Positions 47,114 through 60,850 of a stretch of DNA of 64,000 bases are shown piece by piece. Position 1 is the stretch's first letter. Every line of letters begins with the position of its first letter. Under the pieces are notes generated by a model, which saw only the letters and a list, made by a program, of their open reading frames with translations, was not told the DNA's origin and did no database searches. The stretch is from Pelecanus crispus (lineage: Eukaryota > Chordata > Aves > Pelecaniformes > Pelecanidae). The translations under genes and the position numbers were made by a program. The stretch is taken from contig NC_134675.1 of the NCBI RefSeq assembly GCF_030463565.1, positions 15,273,862-15,337,861 of the forward strand, written 5' to 3'.

Positions 47114-50100
47114 TTTGATCTGCCCAGGATGACAGTGCGCCAAACTGTCTTTCATTCAAATGAATCTGCCAGACATTTAGAAGACATTCCTCAAAGGGTC
47201 ACCAGCAAAGGGCTGCAAAGGAGGGTGGCTCCTGCCCATGCTCCTTTGTGTCTCCTCACTGCCTCATCTGTCTGTGGAACAGGCCTGCTGTGATTTCCCC
47301 CCACATCCAGGCTCAATTTGTATGCAAATCCTCCCTCATTTGTTCTTGCTCCCTTCAGAAAGGACAAATTTAGTATAATAACTGTAATTGCTTTAATAAC
47401 ACGAAAAAACCCGACACCTTTATGAGACCAACAATCAAAGACTGAAATTGCAACACAGCATGACAGGTGTGGAGGCATGCCACCATTACCGATTTTCACA
47501 TTTCAGTATTTCTTTCATCGTCTTGAAAAGTGCTTATCTCAGTAAGCCAGGTATGGATAGCTTGTGGCTCTTGAACCCCATGCAGCTCGTAACAACTTAT
47601 GTGGGGCTCCCACACTAGAGCCATGCCTCTGGTGAGCAGTGGGCTCTACCAGTGGCTGCTGGACATTTGAACCCCTCTCTGGAGGAAGACGTGGGTCAGT
47701 ATGACCTGGTGAGGTAGAGCCGCTATCAATATCTCCTCAAATTGACATCTCCCCTCATGCTCTGTGGCACACATTAAATATCTTATGGTCTACAGGTCAT
47801 AGGTTCAGGCAGATGGTAATCCCTGCTTCCCATCAGAGAGCCAGAGGTCTCAGTGCCATTTGCAATGGTGGCCTGTATCTCCAATTACACTGGACTAACC
47901 TTCTATGCCCCTCTTGCTGAACTAGCCTATGTCTATTCTTGGCAACTTTTCTGGTTTAATTCCAAGATTAGCAAATGAGAATCCATTTTCAGCATCAGTC
48001 AGCTGGACCTGGGCATGCCTGATCTTGGCTTTTAGTTATACTCAAACCCATTGACTAACAGTTACATTTCCTAGTTATTATTTGCATTGTAACCTGTAAT
48101 TGTAATCATAAAACTCAGAGCTAGTCCTCCTGTAATAGCTCCTACTTTACTTAAAGATAAAACCCATCATCAAAGATCAGTTATTGCATGAACCAGAGTT
48201 CCAAACCAAAATATGAAAATATAGAAATGCAGAAAGATGGTGAGAAATAGGTCTTCATGCACACTCAGGTAGAGAGAGGCCACAATACTATGGCTCATCT
48301 GGAGACAACTGGGAATGAACTGATCCTTTTGAGTTCAGGGCGAACTCTATGCCTGCCTCAACAACCACTCTGAGGGCACACTTGCATGACGCAGGAGGGA
48401 ATTGTATAAACAGGTGTGAACACCGAGGGTTTTTTTTTAAATCTTACATGCAGGCAGGAATTAAAGGATCAAATCAGTAACTGAAAACATTGATTAGTAG
48501 AGACCACTTCCTTCAGGCCTTAATCAGGTTAGATGTGAAGTGGTTCTCATAGATGAACTGCTTGAGAACACGCAAATCACCAGTATCCGGGTATTATAAA
48601 CTGCCAAACTTAAAAGAGGAAACAGTTTCTCTTCCATTTGATTTGACCCAAACCTAAAGGCAAATCTGCCTGCTGAATCTCTCAGTTTTATGGAAGATTC
48701 CTCCTCAGCATTGAGAATGGGAAAATCAAATAAGGGATTTTTTCTCTACAAACACTGTATGCATTTTCTTTAATGTCCAGGTCACCAATATGTCAACATA
48801 TGAAAACATCACACAACATTTGACCTTGATATTAAAATTCTTCAGAGATCAGAAGCAACCACTAAAAATAGGCAAGATATTTATATAGCCCATAATATTA
48901 GACTCCTATATTACAGGCACCTCTCAGTGGAGACAGGCCTGAACCAAAACCTCAGGTCTGCACATCAGACCAAAAAAAGAAAACAAATAAGCAAAAAGCT
49001 AAAGTTCTGTCTCAGATCTCAGAGTCGGGGCTACCAGGAATGTTCCTGGCTTTGCTAAAGACTTTTGTGCTTGAGTGTTTGGTACTCTTCATGCTACAGA
49101 AAAAAAAAAAAAAGAAAAAAAAAAGATCTTTAGTCTGAAAGTGAGCACTAAAGTCAGCTTGCCATGTGAATGAAATGAGGGAACCTAGAGGAACAAAATC
49201 TCAGCAACATACTGCTGTCTTTGGGTAAACATTTGTTTGCAATATCTGTTTAAAATAATACCGTCGACTTCAGTGATTGACGATTTCACCCCATTTATCA
49301 CTGACAACTAACATTATTTTTTCAGCTGTGGATCATGTTAATTGTGGAAGCCAATAGGGAGGAATGTGAGGTAAATGGTCTCAATACCTTTAGTATATGT
49401 GATGACTTTACCAGACTTGCAGTACTGTATTTACTGTAACCAAAAGGTTATGCTCTATATTTTAAAGGTAAACAGTGAACTTTCTGCATCAGTCACACTC
49501 CTGCAAATCATGTACAAAAATATTTTTAGAAAAGGCAATTAGCTTTTTTTTTTTAATTAACCTTAGTTTCAGATACTTGAAGGAAGGCTTTCAACTTTAA
49601 CTGACTCATGTAAAACAGCAAGGATTACAACTGTCTCATTGGCAAACAGAGCAATTTAGTAAAGATGGACTAAGGCTGTTATAATTTACATTATTGACAA
49701 TGGGTGCACATTTCTTTCTCTGTAGCAAGGTAAATATTGAGGCAATGATGAGATTGCATTGTTCATTCCACTGTTAAATTAAAAAAAACAATTTCCCAGA
49801 TACTGCAGTTTAATCGGTGTTAATTTTAAATGGTACAATCCCATTCACATCTTGAATCTCTACATCTTACACCATACATGGGAACACTATAATAAAATTA
49901 TTCTGATATAGTTTTGCTAATAGACATTTGTTGTTACAAGCATTAATAATACATAATTTTGATACTGGCAGAAACGTGGTCTTTGAAAGGTATACAATAA
50001 CACTATGTAGAAGTTCAAAAAATGGAATCTACTTGTAATTTGGAGGCATAAACTTCCCTGAGGATATGCTATTAAACATGGCAGTACACAAAGCCTTTGT

Positions 50101-51990
50101 TTCAAAAAATAGCAAGATGTGCATTAGTGGAAAATGGGTATGTGCTTTCAAGTAAATGAGATAAGGTGACACAGGAAAGGAAATGCTATTTTAGCATATG
50201 CTAATAGAATGCAGAATGGATTAATTTCTATTAAAAAAATTTTTAAAGTGCTAACCTTACCACACGGCAGGAATTGGTGCTTTAAAGGGACTGTGTCAAA
50301 GTTGACAGGCCCAAAATGTAACCTACCATAAAATTAAACTTTTTACAAAATGCCCTTTTGATCCAGAAAAATCTATCAACCTTCCAAATCCAAGACTGTC
50401 AGTTTGTTAAAATACCAAGTACCTGGCTGTGTGATTGGCCATTAAACTTGGTTTGGTTTTGAAACATGTATATGCAAGTCATGATTTTGCTCTCTCCTCC
50501 ACACTATCTTTGGGACTATGCAAGATATTCATAGCCTTTAGACAGTACCAGATCTTTTGTTTGGGATTCCCATGATTTAGCATTTCATTTAGTGGTAATT
50601 TATAAAAAAGCTATAATGAGACTTCTGTACTCCAATGGTAAATGTCTCCTTAGAAAGAGGGCAGTTCTTCATACATGAAAGTTACCAAACCACAAAAGGA
50701 TTTATTTTTGTCTTGTTTTACTTAATACATGCAAATACTTTCCAATGCACACTGAAATGCAATAAATTATAGTTACATGGCATAGTGATAAAAATGAACA
50801 ACAGCATTTCACTATTTCAAGGTGACAGGTAAAAAAGAAGTGCTGTGATTGCTGGGGTTGTTTTTTTTGGTCAGTTTTAGCTCACAAACTAATAGTGAGA
50901 ATTGAGAAAATTAATTGTGAATTGCTTTCCTTATATTGCACACAAGCATAATAGAAAGCTACAATTCATGCCTCTTACTTATTAGCATGTGGGCAGGTTC
51001 TCAAATATAGATGTATATTTTTCATATGAGAGGAAATGTTTCTGTGCTTAGAAATTAACTATATAATAGCTTTTTATTACAAATATGCTCCTTACCAAAA
51101 CCAGACTATTTTCAGGCAATGAGTCACTCCATTCCCATAAAAGCAGTATGGCTGGGCATGGATTATCTGTTATCCCTCCTCTTCACACCCTCAATTATTA
51201 ATTTTCTGTAATTATCCCAAACCAGCACAGGACCTTTTGCTAAACACTTTTGTTGGGTTTACTGTAAACCTGACAACCAGATGATTAAAATCTGTCCCTT
51301 TTGTTCTCCCCACCTTATTGCCATACAAAACTGGAGCTGCACAGACTACTGTTAGCACCAATATTCACATTTGAACATCTGCCTTTTCTAGACAGTTTCA
51401 GTGATTCAAAAATGAAGGCATATTTAAGACATCATAAATGGAAGCGCTCAACATGCTTGATACACAAACATACACTCCACAAACGAGGCTGTCCTGAATA
51501 TATTCCATCAAAACCCACCAGAATACCACATATTACATTTTCCTATGAAATCTGGTGAATGAACAAGCAGTATATACAGCATACTTTTGCTTCTCTAAAT
51601 ATAGATGTGATAAAAGCTAAAATACATTATAAGCAGCTAGTATTAAGCAGAAATGTCTCATAACTAGTTACATTAAGACCTGATCTTCAGTCCAACCCAC
51701 ACAATGAAGTTAGTCAGTTCACCCATGAGGGCTGAGGATTCAGCAGGGTAATGATCTTTTTCAGTCTCTTCACCTAACAGAATTCAGCAGCCCTACTTGA
51801 TTTCAGGGGTCCTTTTCAACTGCAGCTACTGAAAAGGGCATGGCATTTGTTTTCACATAGGATATGGGACTCTCTCTCATCCTCATATTAACCTAGGCCC
51901 TGGATGACTAACCCTACAGCTGACACAAACAAGATGTTTTTATTTGTTTGAACTATTAGGTCAAAGGGCTAATGAGCTAATGAAAATTCT

Positions 51991-52012
51991 TTCAAGAGCT
52001 ATCAAATGAGGC
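51991..52012. repeat. 22-bp exact repeat, copy 2
   Basis: Preceded by two direct copies of GCTAATGA at 51968-51983 (TAAT homeodomain cores) and followed by ATGATTAG. See copy 1. Confidence 0.8.
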
Positions 52013-52148
52013 ATGATTAGCAGATTTTCAGTTCCTATTTTTATGAAACAAAGGAATGAAGAAAATATTCTGAGTTTACAAATCTTTCATTTCCATCTCA
52101 GTCTCGGTAAGAGGCAGCTTTAAAAATAATAAAATGAAAAAAGCATAC

Positions 52149-52234
52149 CTCAGGAGCTGAATCAGCAACTCCAGTCTGGCTCAGCAGTGCTGTACTTCCA
52201 TCAGCTGTTACAATTTGCATTGTGAGCATCTCTT
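52149..52234 (-). CDS. Candidate exon, unidentified
   Basis: On the minus strand the segment follows CTGTTTGAGTAG and ends CCTGAG|GTATGC, a good donor. A 28-codon frame is open and reads MLTMQIVTADGSTALLSQTG, then VADSAPE, a composition like transcription-factor activation regions. The acceptor has a weak pyrimidine tract. No family is recognised, and the sequence could equally be a conserved non-coding element. Confidence 0.25.
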
Positions 52235-55200
52235 CTACTCAAACAGTGTTTGATAGGATAACATTAAGTTGTCTCAGCAAGCTTTTATTTTTTTCATAGT
52301 ATTTTCCTTTGTTCAACTTCAATAGCATTTTTCTGGTATATGTGTCATTCATTTAAAAATAATTTCTAGTCATATAAACATGTCACCCAGTTTAACATTA
52401 TGGAATAATTGTATAAAGATTATTCCAACCTCTGTTCCAGCAATAAACCATCAATATCTTTCAGATATATTTCTGGAGTAACAACATCTTGCTGTGGAAA
52501 TAAATCAGCCAATTTTTGGAAGTTGTTTTTTTTTTTATATATATGTAAATGTGTAGCTACGTATAATTTAGCAATGCTTATACAATAATATTTGTTTTCA
52601 TCTAGCAGTAAATAATTTATTTTGAAGATTCCAAATCAAGGTAATACGCCATGCTCCCAAACTGGCTACTATTCAAGAAATCCAAAATTAGGAAATCAAG
52701 TCTACACAGTGTTTCTTTTATTTTTCTTTTCCTTTTTTTGATAGTGGAAATCATGTATAAATCACAAACAGTACAAGTTCCTCATGTCAGCAGTTGTCCA
52801 CTTGAATGGGTCAACTTCTGTGTATAGACACTGTATTTTTAGTATAAAGTCAAGATAATATGGCAGTTAACTAATACTTTCAACGGTAAAGATACAAACT
52901 TTTGTAATATTAATTGCCATTACAAAAAGGCAACTGTATTAACTAATATGATACAAAAATCTGCAACGTCTATAAATATAACAAAATGCAAGAAGTTTAA
53001 CTGATATTTCATATACATCACAGATTTTTGTATAGCACATTTGAAGAAGCAAGCTAAGATACACATGAAGCATTATACAGCAAGAAAGAATATAAAAACC
53101 CACTAAGATTTAACTTTTTTCCATACAAATGCTAGAAGTACAAGTACAGGACACAACATGGAAGCAGTAAGATTACCAGCTCAGAGTGGGTAGACAAAGA
53201 ATCTTATTGACAAGTTATAAAGCATTAGGCAGCAGACAGAAGCTTGTCAAAACCAGCTGTTGTTGGATACTGATTGATAATGTTTTCATTCTGACAGCTG
53301 AGACACTGCAGACAGCCACAGGTCTGAGAAGCAGCTCAATGTGGGCACATACACATACACACATAAAGTAATTAAACAAATGTCTAAAGAACATTAAAGC
53401 ACAATATATTTTTTTAAAAGACAATGTTGACTCCTTAATGAACTTGCATGGAAAGTAGAGCCTAGTGCCCAAGTTTATTTCATCTAAATGATGAACACAT
53501 GTGAAAAGTTTTTAAAAAAAGAAAAAGAAAAAAAAAGAAGCAATTGAGATTGGTCATCTGAATAAAAACTGCTTACATATTCTACCATAGCCAGAACATT
53601 CAAGAACACTTCAGACAAGGAAGTGTGACATGAGCTGCTATGAACATTTTTAATCCCTCCATAAAAAGGTGAAGGTGTTTATAGACATTAAAAAGGTACA
53701 CATCCATTAAGTCCATCTGCAACACAAAACCACAGAAGAACTAAATTCAAAGTGAAGTTAAGTGTTGGTCTTAGCCTTAAGCAGCTATGAGGTATTGTTT
53801 CAACCTGTGGTGAGGAATGATCACTATATAAGTAAGAAAAAGCATATTCAAAATAATTTTGGAAAAAAAAAATCACTGCTCCTGTGCAGTTGGAATTTTC
53901 CTAAAGAAAAATCATTAAGCATCAAAAGGTCCTAGTATAAGTGGACATTGGTGTATGCCAAAGCCATATTCTCATTGACTAGTTGGGCCTTTTGTATGTT
54001 AGTCATGTAGCACCTTCCAACAGTGCATAGTTGGGAAATCATGACCAAAATATAACTCAGAAACTCTAAAGTCTTTGGACCAGACTCACTGATGGTACAA
54101 GTAAGTACAGTTCCAAGAATACAATACAGTTGGGCTTATTTTCACTTGTTGCACCTTTTGGTCCATAACATATGGGAAAGAAGGGTAAAACCAGTGAAAA
54201 AAAATTAATCTCTCATCTTCTAACTAATGCTCAATGAAAAAGCAGTAAAAGCTCTGAATCCTCCCCAAACTGCCTGCCTTCTCTGGGAAATAATTCTCTT
54301 ACTCCTCCCCACCATTTCTTATTTGTCATTGCCCCTAAACAGGACAGAAATCCAGGGACCTTGTGGAAATCTGGGGACTCTATAACCTCTAAGCTCATGT
54401 CAGCTAAGACAGAGAGTTTGAAACTGTAAATCAGATTCAGTTCCTCTTTAAATCCAGGGAAAGGAGCCTCCTTAACCCATACAAGAGAAACTGATGGGCA
54501 GCTGGGTCCCATCTAAACTGTGCAGAGAGAACTGGAACCAACATAGGGCTCCTCTCTGTAATTTAAAATGAACAGTTCCAGTTCTTGGGTATTTCCAAGA
54601 GTATGAGGAGTGAGGCGATTGATCTGGCAGGAAAGAGAAGAAAAACAAAGCAAGAAGAGATGCCCTTCAGGCTTCTTCAGGCTTTCTGCCTATTCTGTCA
54701 CAAAATTAAACAAGGAGCTTACCAGTTTTCCAATCTGGGGAAACTGAAAAGTAAACAAAAAAACCTTATTAAAACATTATGTTTAACAAAGAGTACAATT
54801 GCAAGTAATAGAGAAATGGCTTTTATAAGCCTTTAAAAGCTGATCCTTTCTATTTTCTTATTCCCAAATAAACCAATGAGAAGCTACAATAAACTTTACA
54901 CTTAATAAATGCTCAGAGTGGAAAGATATGTTGCTTAAAGCCCTGAAAAAGGAGTTACAAGTTTCAAAATACAAGCAGAAATGATGAGGAACCACTGACA
55001 CATCACTACAGTTTGTGTTTGCAGACACTCATGCATGAGGGTAGCTGAATGCACAAGGCACAACATTCAAGGTGTATACCAGTGCTGTGACTGATCTGTG
55101 CATACCCTGTTGTGACTGACTTAATGGTGAACCAGTGACCTGGCATGTTTCTTTAACGGACAAAATTGGTTTATAAGGTTTTAAAAATCAACAAAAGGCA

Positions 55201-56308
55201 GCCAAAACCCTGCAAACCTACAATGGGGAAAACTTGGAAAGAGGAAATATGCACTGTGTTACTGGAACCAAATGGGATTTTTCCAAATGTATTACAAATG
55301 TTGTTTCCAATGAATACGTTTTTGTCTTTGTAACATTTAGCCCAGAGGAAGCTTGAAAGAACAAGTTATAAACCCTTGAAAAGAGAAGCTTATAGTACAA
55401 ACACTGGAAGGCCCTTAATTATGGTATAGATGCCTTGGCACTGTTACAATAACAGTAGTACTCTATGAGTGAGTGATACAGGAGGCAATCCTTTTTTAAT
55501 ATCAGTCACACTTCCAACTAGCAATAAAGCCTTCACAGCTGAATTAACAGATATTTGCTTTGCTTCTCTTACGGAAAACTACTTTCAATGAAAATTATTA
55601 CTTTATCTGATTTTTGTGTATTTTCTAAAAATATTGTTACTTAGACCACCTGCTTATGTCACCTATTCTTCACAAATACTGTTACCCGCGCACATCTGTG
55701 TGCTAACTTCCCTTTCAGGAAAATTCCAGCAAAATAACAGTTCTGCCTTTGATAAGGTTATGCAGTGACTTTAGAAGAGGAATCAACTAACAGGTCAACT
55801 GTGTTTTCATTTAGTAAAACTTCAGACTAACCTTTGCATTAACATGCAACTCCTTGCCTTTAAGGTATCCTATTAAGGTTCTCAGTGGCTGTGCTTTCCA
55901 GACTGTGGGGTCAGTAAACAAGCAAATACAAATTAGTCTCACAAATCCTTAAGACATTAGTTATTTTTTAAAAAAACAAGGTAGCAGGCAGAATTCCTCC
56001 TTTGCAGACTATGTTATTTTTGTGCATGCAAAATTTCCTATCAAGGATGATGGTAATGCAAGAAAGCGACATGTAGTGTGCAGAACTAGTGGTAAACCAA
56101 GAGGAACTCCCTGTTTCAGTAGCGTAGACAACTTTACTGGAAATAGTCGTGTACCTGATTCACAGAATATTTATTTTAACAAAAGGACATTCTGCACTGT
56201 GTATGAACAACATATCACAGCACAGTCTTAATACCACACCATAGTTAAGCTGTGAGCAGAATGAGCAGGTACAGTGATGCCTGGAGAACCACTCTTCTCT
56301 CTTGTGTT
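52235..56308. other. AT-rich stretch, possible 3' UTR/intron of a minus-strand gene
   Basis: No repeat is recognised. A possible minus-strand AATAAA is at about 53476-53482. If the 56309 exon is real, part of this may be its 3' UTR. Confidence 0.3.
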
Positions 56309-56461
56309 TCACATTCTTGAAGTTTCAAAGTCTCTCTCTTCTAACAAGTTTATAAGAAGGGAGAAGCTGTCTTTTACTGCCTCCATATCATCCAAGGAGC
56401 AGGGTTTAAGAATCCAGCTCTTTCCACGTGCAAGTGGCTCAAGTTCAAAATATTTTTTGAT
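56309..56461 (-). CDS. Candidate last coding exon of an unidentified gene
   Basis: On the minus strand a strong acceptor (CTCTTTTTTTCTTAATAG) precedes a 50-codon open frame ending at TGA 56309-56311. It reads KKYFELEPLARGKSWILKPC, then a SLDDMEAVKDSFSLLINLLE helix-like stretch. The frame starts in phase 0. A segment at 58172-58230 ends in a donor in the same phase and could be the preceding exon. I do not recognise the protein. The composition is natural for a folded C-terminus, but only one exon is well supported. Confidence 0.38.
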   Translation of the reverse strand: MKKYFELEPLARGKSWILKPCSLDDMEAVKDSFSLLINLLEERDFETSRM

Positions 56462-58171
56462 CTATTAAGAAAAAAAGAGACACACACCAATGTATTAATA
56501 TTATAATGACAACACACTGTCTCTCTCATCTAAAAAAAAAAAAATCATCACCCAAACCATCAAAAAACAACATGAAAAAGATCAGGATACTAATTTTTAG
56601 AATCTTACCCACAGCTGTTCTTATAATACAGGTTATATGATGTGACCTAAAAGTGTTTTCTTTAGGGGTGAGTGACCTGCTTGGAAGCTACCATTCTACC
56701 CATACATTTAACAGCATGGGAGGTCTAGGGAAGAATTATACAAACTTAAGGCAAAGAGCAAAGCACATGAAGCAAGTGTTCAAAAACATAGCCAAACCAG
56801 CAAAAGTAACTAAGAAATTTTAGGTTATGTTTGTACTTTAATGTTAAAGCTGTATGTTTCATCATACTCTTATTGGTAAACACTTAAGATGCAGAATTTG
56901 TTTCTTAAATTAATTTTGTTTTTTTTAAATTAAGCATAGAAGACTAGCACACTAATGTGATTAGAACAGTAACAAGTATTTTATGTGAGACATGATGGTT
57001 TTTATGATGGTCTTTGTTCAAAATCCAGCATGTTCCAGCAGACTTCAGCTGCTTATTAACAATACCTAATAATGCCTATAAAGAAGGAAGCCTTTTAATT
57101 AAACTAATTTCATTTTTATTTCTGTAGCAACCATGCAGCAAGGAGGCATCTGCAGCAACCATGCAGCAAGGAGGCATAAGAATATTATGCAGTATAGAAT
57201 TGCAAGTTTTAAGGTGATTATAAGCCTTTGACAAAATAACTGAGGAAGATGCAGTTTCTTGGAAAGACCAATCGTCACTGACACTAATTACACCAACTGT
57301 CAATGCAGAAACACAGACCCACAGAAAGACTGAGAAAGAAAAGATTTTAATTTAGTAGTATACTCCAATCACTTTTCAAAATAGCAAGTACAATATAAAA
57401 ACATATTTTTGATCCTATTAATACCTCTTAGGAGAAGACAGCAGGTTATTTTGGTCCACAGACTACCATTTTCATAAAAATTTTAGTATTTGATCCAATA
57501 GTATTTGATCCAAGTCTACTCTTGTTTGACTTGTCAAAACAGACATTTAGTTTTTACATCCAAAATGATATCCATCAATACTTGCTATTGTCAACATACC
57601 AACAGAAATATTTAGTGCTGACTTAGTTTGCACATTCTTGTTCCTTGTAATTATTGCCAAATATTCTTAACTTTCTTTTATCACAGACTGAGCCACAAAT
57701 ATGCAAAACAACAGGAACATTTACTCATATTGTGGTAGGCAGTAGAGGCCCCAGACAGGCAACTGGAGCCACATTGTGTGAGGCTCCATGTGCAGGGGGG
57801 GAGAAAAAAAAAAAAAAAGACTTCCAAAGCCCAAACAAGCTGCAACATCTCTATGCAGCTCTTATAGTGTCTATACAACAGTTTTGTTTATCTAATAATG
57901 TATTCTAATAGAAGAAACCGACTATAGTTGTATCAACTCACATAAACCAGAATTCAACTGTGACAATACGTCAGGAAGGGTTTCTTATTTTTTAGAAAGG
58001 AATTTTGAGCAGAGCTTCTAGTAACAAATATCAGAAAAAAATTGTGGTTTTGAGATGGGAACTTCTGCTTCCCACAGCTAAGATACAGGTGAAACCTTTT
58101 AAAATCTATTTCCAACAAAGCAGAATTGTATCAATAACAACCTGCAAACATTTGAAAATGAAGCGCGGTAC
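56462..58171. other. Probable intron or spacer
   Basis: Contains a 28-bp tandem duplication (57126-57177) and, on the minus strand, an open frame 57076-57294 after a strong acceptor (TGTTTCTGCATTGACAG at about 57297); no donor or domain supports it. An A16 run lies near 57786. Confidence 0.3.
57126..57177. repeat. 28-bp tandem duplication
   Basis: Two units around CAACCATGCAGCAAGGAGG, identical over 24 bases. Confidence 0.85.
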
Positions 58172-58230
58172 CTGACATTCACTTCCCCTCAAACAAATTT
58201 CAGAAAACACACAAGTTGAAATAAACAGGA
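58172..58230 (-). CDS. Candidate exon upstream of the 56309 exon
   Basis: The minus-strand frame LFISTCVFSEICLRGSECQ ends at CAG|GTACCG in phase 0, compatible with the 56309-56461 exon. The acceptor (GGTTGTTGAAG) is weak, so the upstream boundary is uncertain. Not recognised. Confidence 0.2.
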
Positions 58231-60284
58231 CTTCAACAACCAGTATTTTAATATTGGCATACTTACTTTTTAGCATTACTATCTCAGTGCCATATTAGTA
58301 TCTGATATGTTAGCATAGTTATATGTGATTAGAACTTAAATACTAATCTCTATAAGGGATATACTGCAATGTCTTCTGCAGCTGAAGTGACACCAAATTG
58401 AATTTACCCCCATTAATATATTGAATTAATGGCACTGATCATAGTATTGGAGAAGCAGGGTGAGAAAGCTCTCTTGCCTGTTTCAGTAACAGCCTCCTTG
58501 GCTGCTAAATAAGGGGAGGAAGTAAAAGCTGCACAGAAACATAATAAAGTAAGGTGTCAGTGTAGCTAGCTGATAGAGCAGACTGCTGGTGTTAAGCTGA
58601 CAAATATGGCTGAGGAATTTGAGATGTTTCAGACCCACAAGCCAGAGGATGTCCACCACACCCCCTCTACTGGAAGACTATTGACATCAGCCCCTTGAGC
58701 TCACTGAACTCTGCAATCTTATTTACATAGCCTCTTGAATTAAGGCTATACCATATGAAGAAATGATTAGGAAAAGGTCATTACATTGTAAGGAGAGTAC
58801 TTGGGTTTAAAAGCATTAAATATCTACATTTCTATTTCAGCAATAAAACAGCATCAACTGATTTAGTAAAACAAATTTTGCAGAGAAATTATTTATTTCA
58901 ATGTCCAACATTGATTAAAATTTATTTTTTACTATTTCTTGGTGTGTAATCAAAATGTAACAAAATCAGCAATGTGCTGTCATCATTTTCCACACCTAAG
59001 GAACAGTTCAGAGTATGTGCTTTAACAGGCCCTAAATAAATGTTGAAATTAGTGATCATTAAGCAGTGGTTTTTGAAATGGGAAGTTTTGATAATGGCAT
59101 GAAAGCGCAACTGCTTGTATTCACATAAGTAACAGCTATTTTGTTCATACCTACAGAGAAAAAAGATTTGCTAGATGACTTGTCTCTAATCCAAATATAG
59201 AAGAATAACACTAATCAGCTTACAAATAATAAACAACTAAACCAGAAGTAGCACAGAAGTGGTCTTCCACAACCCAAGGGACACTGTGTGGTATGTTACT
59301 ATATTTCCTCATTTAAACTTCACACTACAATGGAGTTTACTAAACCCCAGAGCTTTGCAAGCAGGCTCTACTACTTTGAAAGTTCCAGAAAGAACTCTGC
59401 AGACACAAATATTTTCCAATTTACTATAACTTCTCCCCCCTTTAATTCAGATGATGTCATTCAGTTCTAAAAACAAGTAAGTTTTTTCAGACTTAAAAAG
59501 GAACCCTTTTTTACATGTAAGAGATAAAACAACTACATGAAAATACACTGACACAATCAGATGCCCAACACTGTTTATACTGTCGAGTTTTCCACTGGAA
59601 TACTCTCAGCTCTCCATCTGCTTTCCTTTTGTTTCTTTAGTTGCTTTCTGCCCCAATTGCCATCATTCACAATTGCTCCCTACCAGATTTCATACGACGA
59701 TGCACACTAATCACTGAAAATGTCCAAAGGAAGCTGAAATTCTCTGAATATTCATCTAGGTAGTTCTTGCATAATCAGATAATCAGCAATAACTATTTTA
59801 CAGCTCCCTTCAACTGCACTAGTACAAAAAGGGTAAGTTCCTAAGAGGAGCTCTTTTATCTTCCCCTCACATAAATGGTGAAAAGCTTTTTGCCTGTTCA
59901 TGGATGCCAAAGCAAAATATAAAGACTCAAACATGCTTCAGATGTCTGACACATTAGACGTGCATTTATATACTGGCTTTGCATTTTTAAGTGTTTACTT
60001 TGGGATTGCTAAATTTTTAACATATAACCTTAGAAGAAAATACAAACAATTAAATACACATAATTTTAAGACTTCTTTACTACTATTTTACAGGATCTCA
60101 CTGTATGTTTTGACTCCACATGGTGACCTTGTTTTATAGAGAAGCTGACATATTTATGCCACATTCTGAAGTCAATAAAATCTAACAATACATATTTGCA
60201 ATTATTCCCACACTCCACCTTCTAAGTCCTATTCTACTGGCATAATACACTAAGCATATGGTTATCAAACATTGCTTAACCTAT
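58231..60284. other. Non-coding or intronic stretch
   Basis: Short minus-strand frames with partial splice signals occur near 59340-59440 and 59780-59890. None is strong enough to call. Confidence 0.3.
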
Positions 60285-60850
60285 TGTCCTGGTTTCAGCT
60301 AGGATAGAGTTAATTTTCTTCCTAGTAGCAGGCATAGTGCTGTGTTTTGGATTTAGTAGGAGAAGAATGTTGATAACACACTGATGTTTTAGTTGTTGCT
60401 AAGTAGTACTGACACTAGTCAAGGACTTTTCAGCTTCCCATGCTCTGCCAGGTGCACAAGAAACTGGGAGGGGGCACAGCCAGAATAGTTGATCCAAACT
60501 GACCAAAGGGCTATTCCATACCATGTGATGTCATGCTCAGTATATAAACTGGGGGGTGTTGGCCAGGGAGCAGCGATCGCTGCTTGGGAACTGTCTGGGT
60601 ATCGGTCAGTGGGTGGTGAACAATTGCATTGTGCATCACTTGCTTTGTATATTATTGTTGTTATCATTATTGTATTGTTGTTATTATCATTACCTTTTTA
60701 CTTTATTTCAATTATTAAACTGTTCTTATCTCAACCCAGGAGTGTTTCTCACTCTTACTCCTCTGATTCTCTCCCCCATCCCATCGGGGTAGGGGGAGTG
60801 AGCGAGCGGCTGCATGGTGCTTAGTTGCTGGCTGGGGCTAAACCACGACA
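60285..60850 (+). mobile_element. Solo LTR with target-site duplication CCTAT
   Basis: A 566-bp plus-sense copy of the main LTR family from TGTCCTGG to CCACGACA, flanked by CCTAT at 60280-60284 and 60851-60855. TATATAAA is at 60541-60548; the CRE site is mutated to TGATGTCA at 60527-60534. The polyadenylation-like ATTAAA lies at about 60713. No internal sequence. Confidence 0.94.

Larger units (their letters stand above)
41352..52148. other. Transposon-poor, gene-poor block
   Basis: I see no CR1, LTR or SINE sequence over this stretch. Frames are short. 46500-47500 is more GC-rich and contains sites resembling developmental enhancer motifs: octamer ATGCAAAT at 47322-47329 and a SOX/TCF-like ACAATCAAAG at 47431-47440. 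An A-rich tract lies at about 49100-49125. It may be intron or intergenic regulatory DNA; there is no direct evidence of function. Confidence 0.4.

Noticed and set aside
56614..56655. Minus-strand 38-nt exon before GTAAGA
   Set aside because: The frame required to join the 56309 exon contains stop codons.
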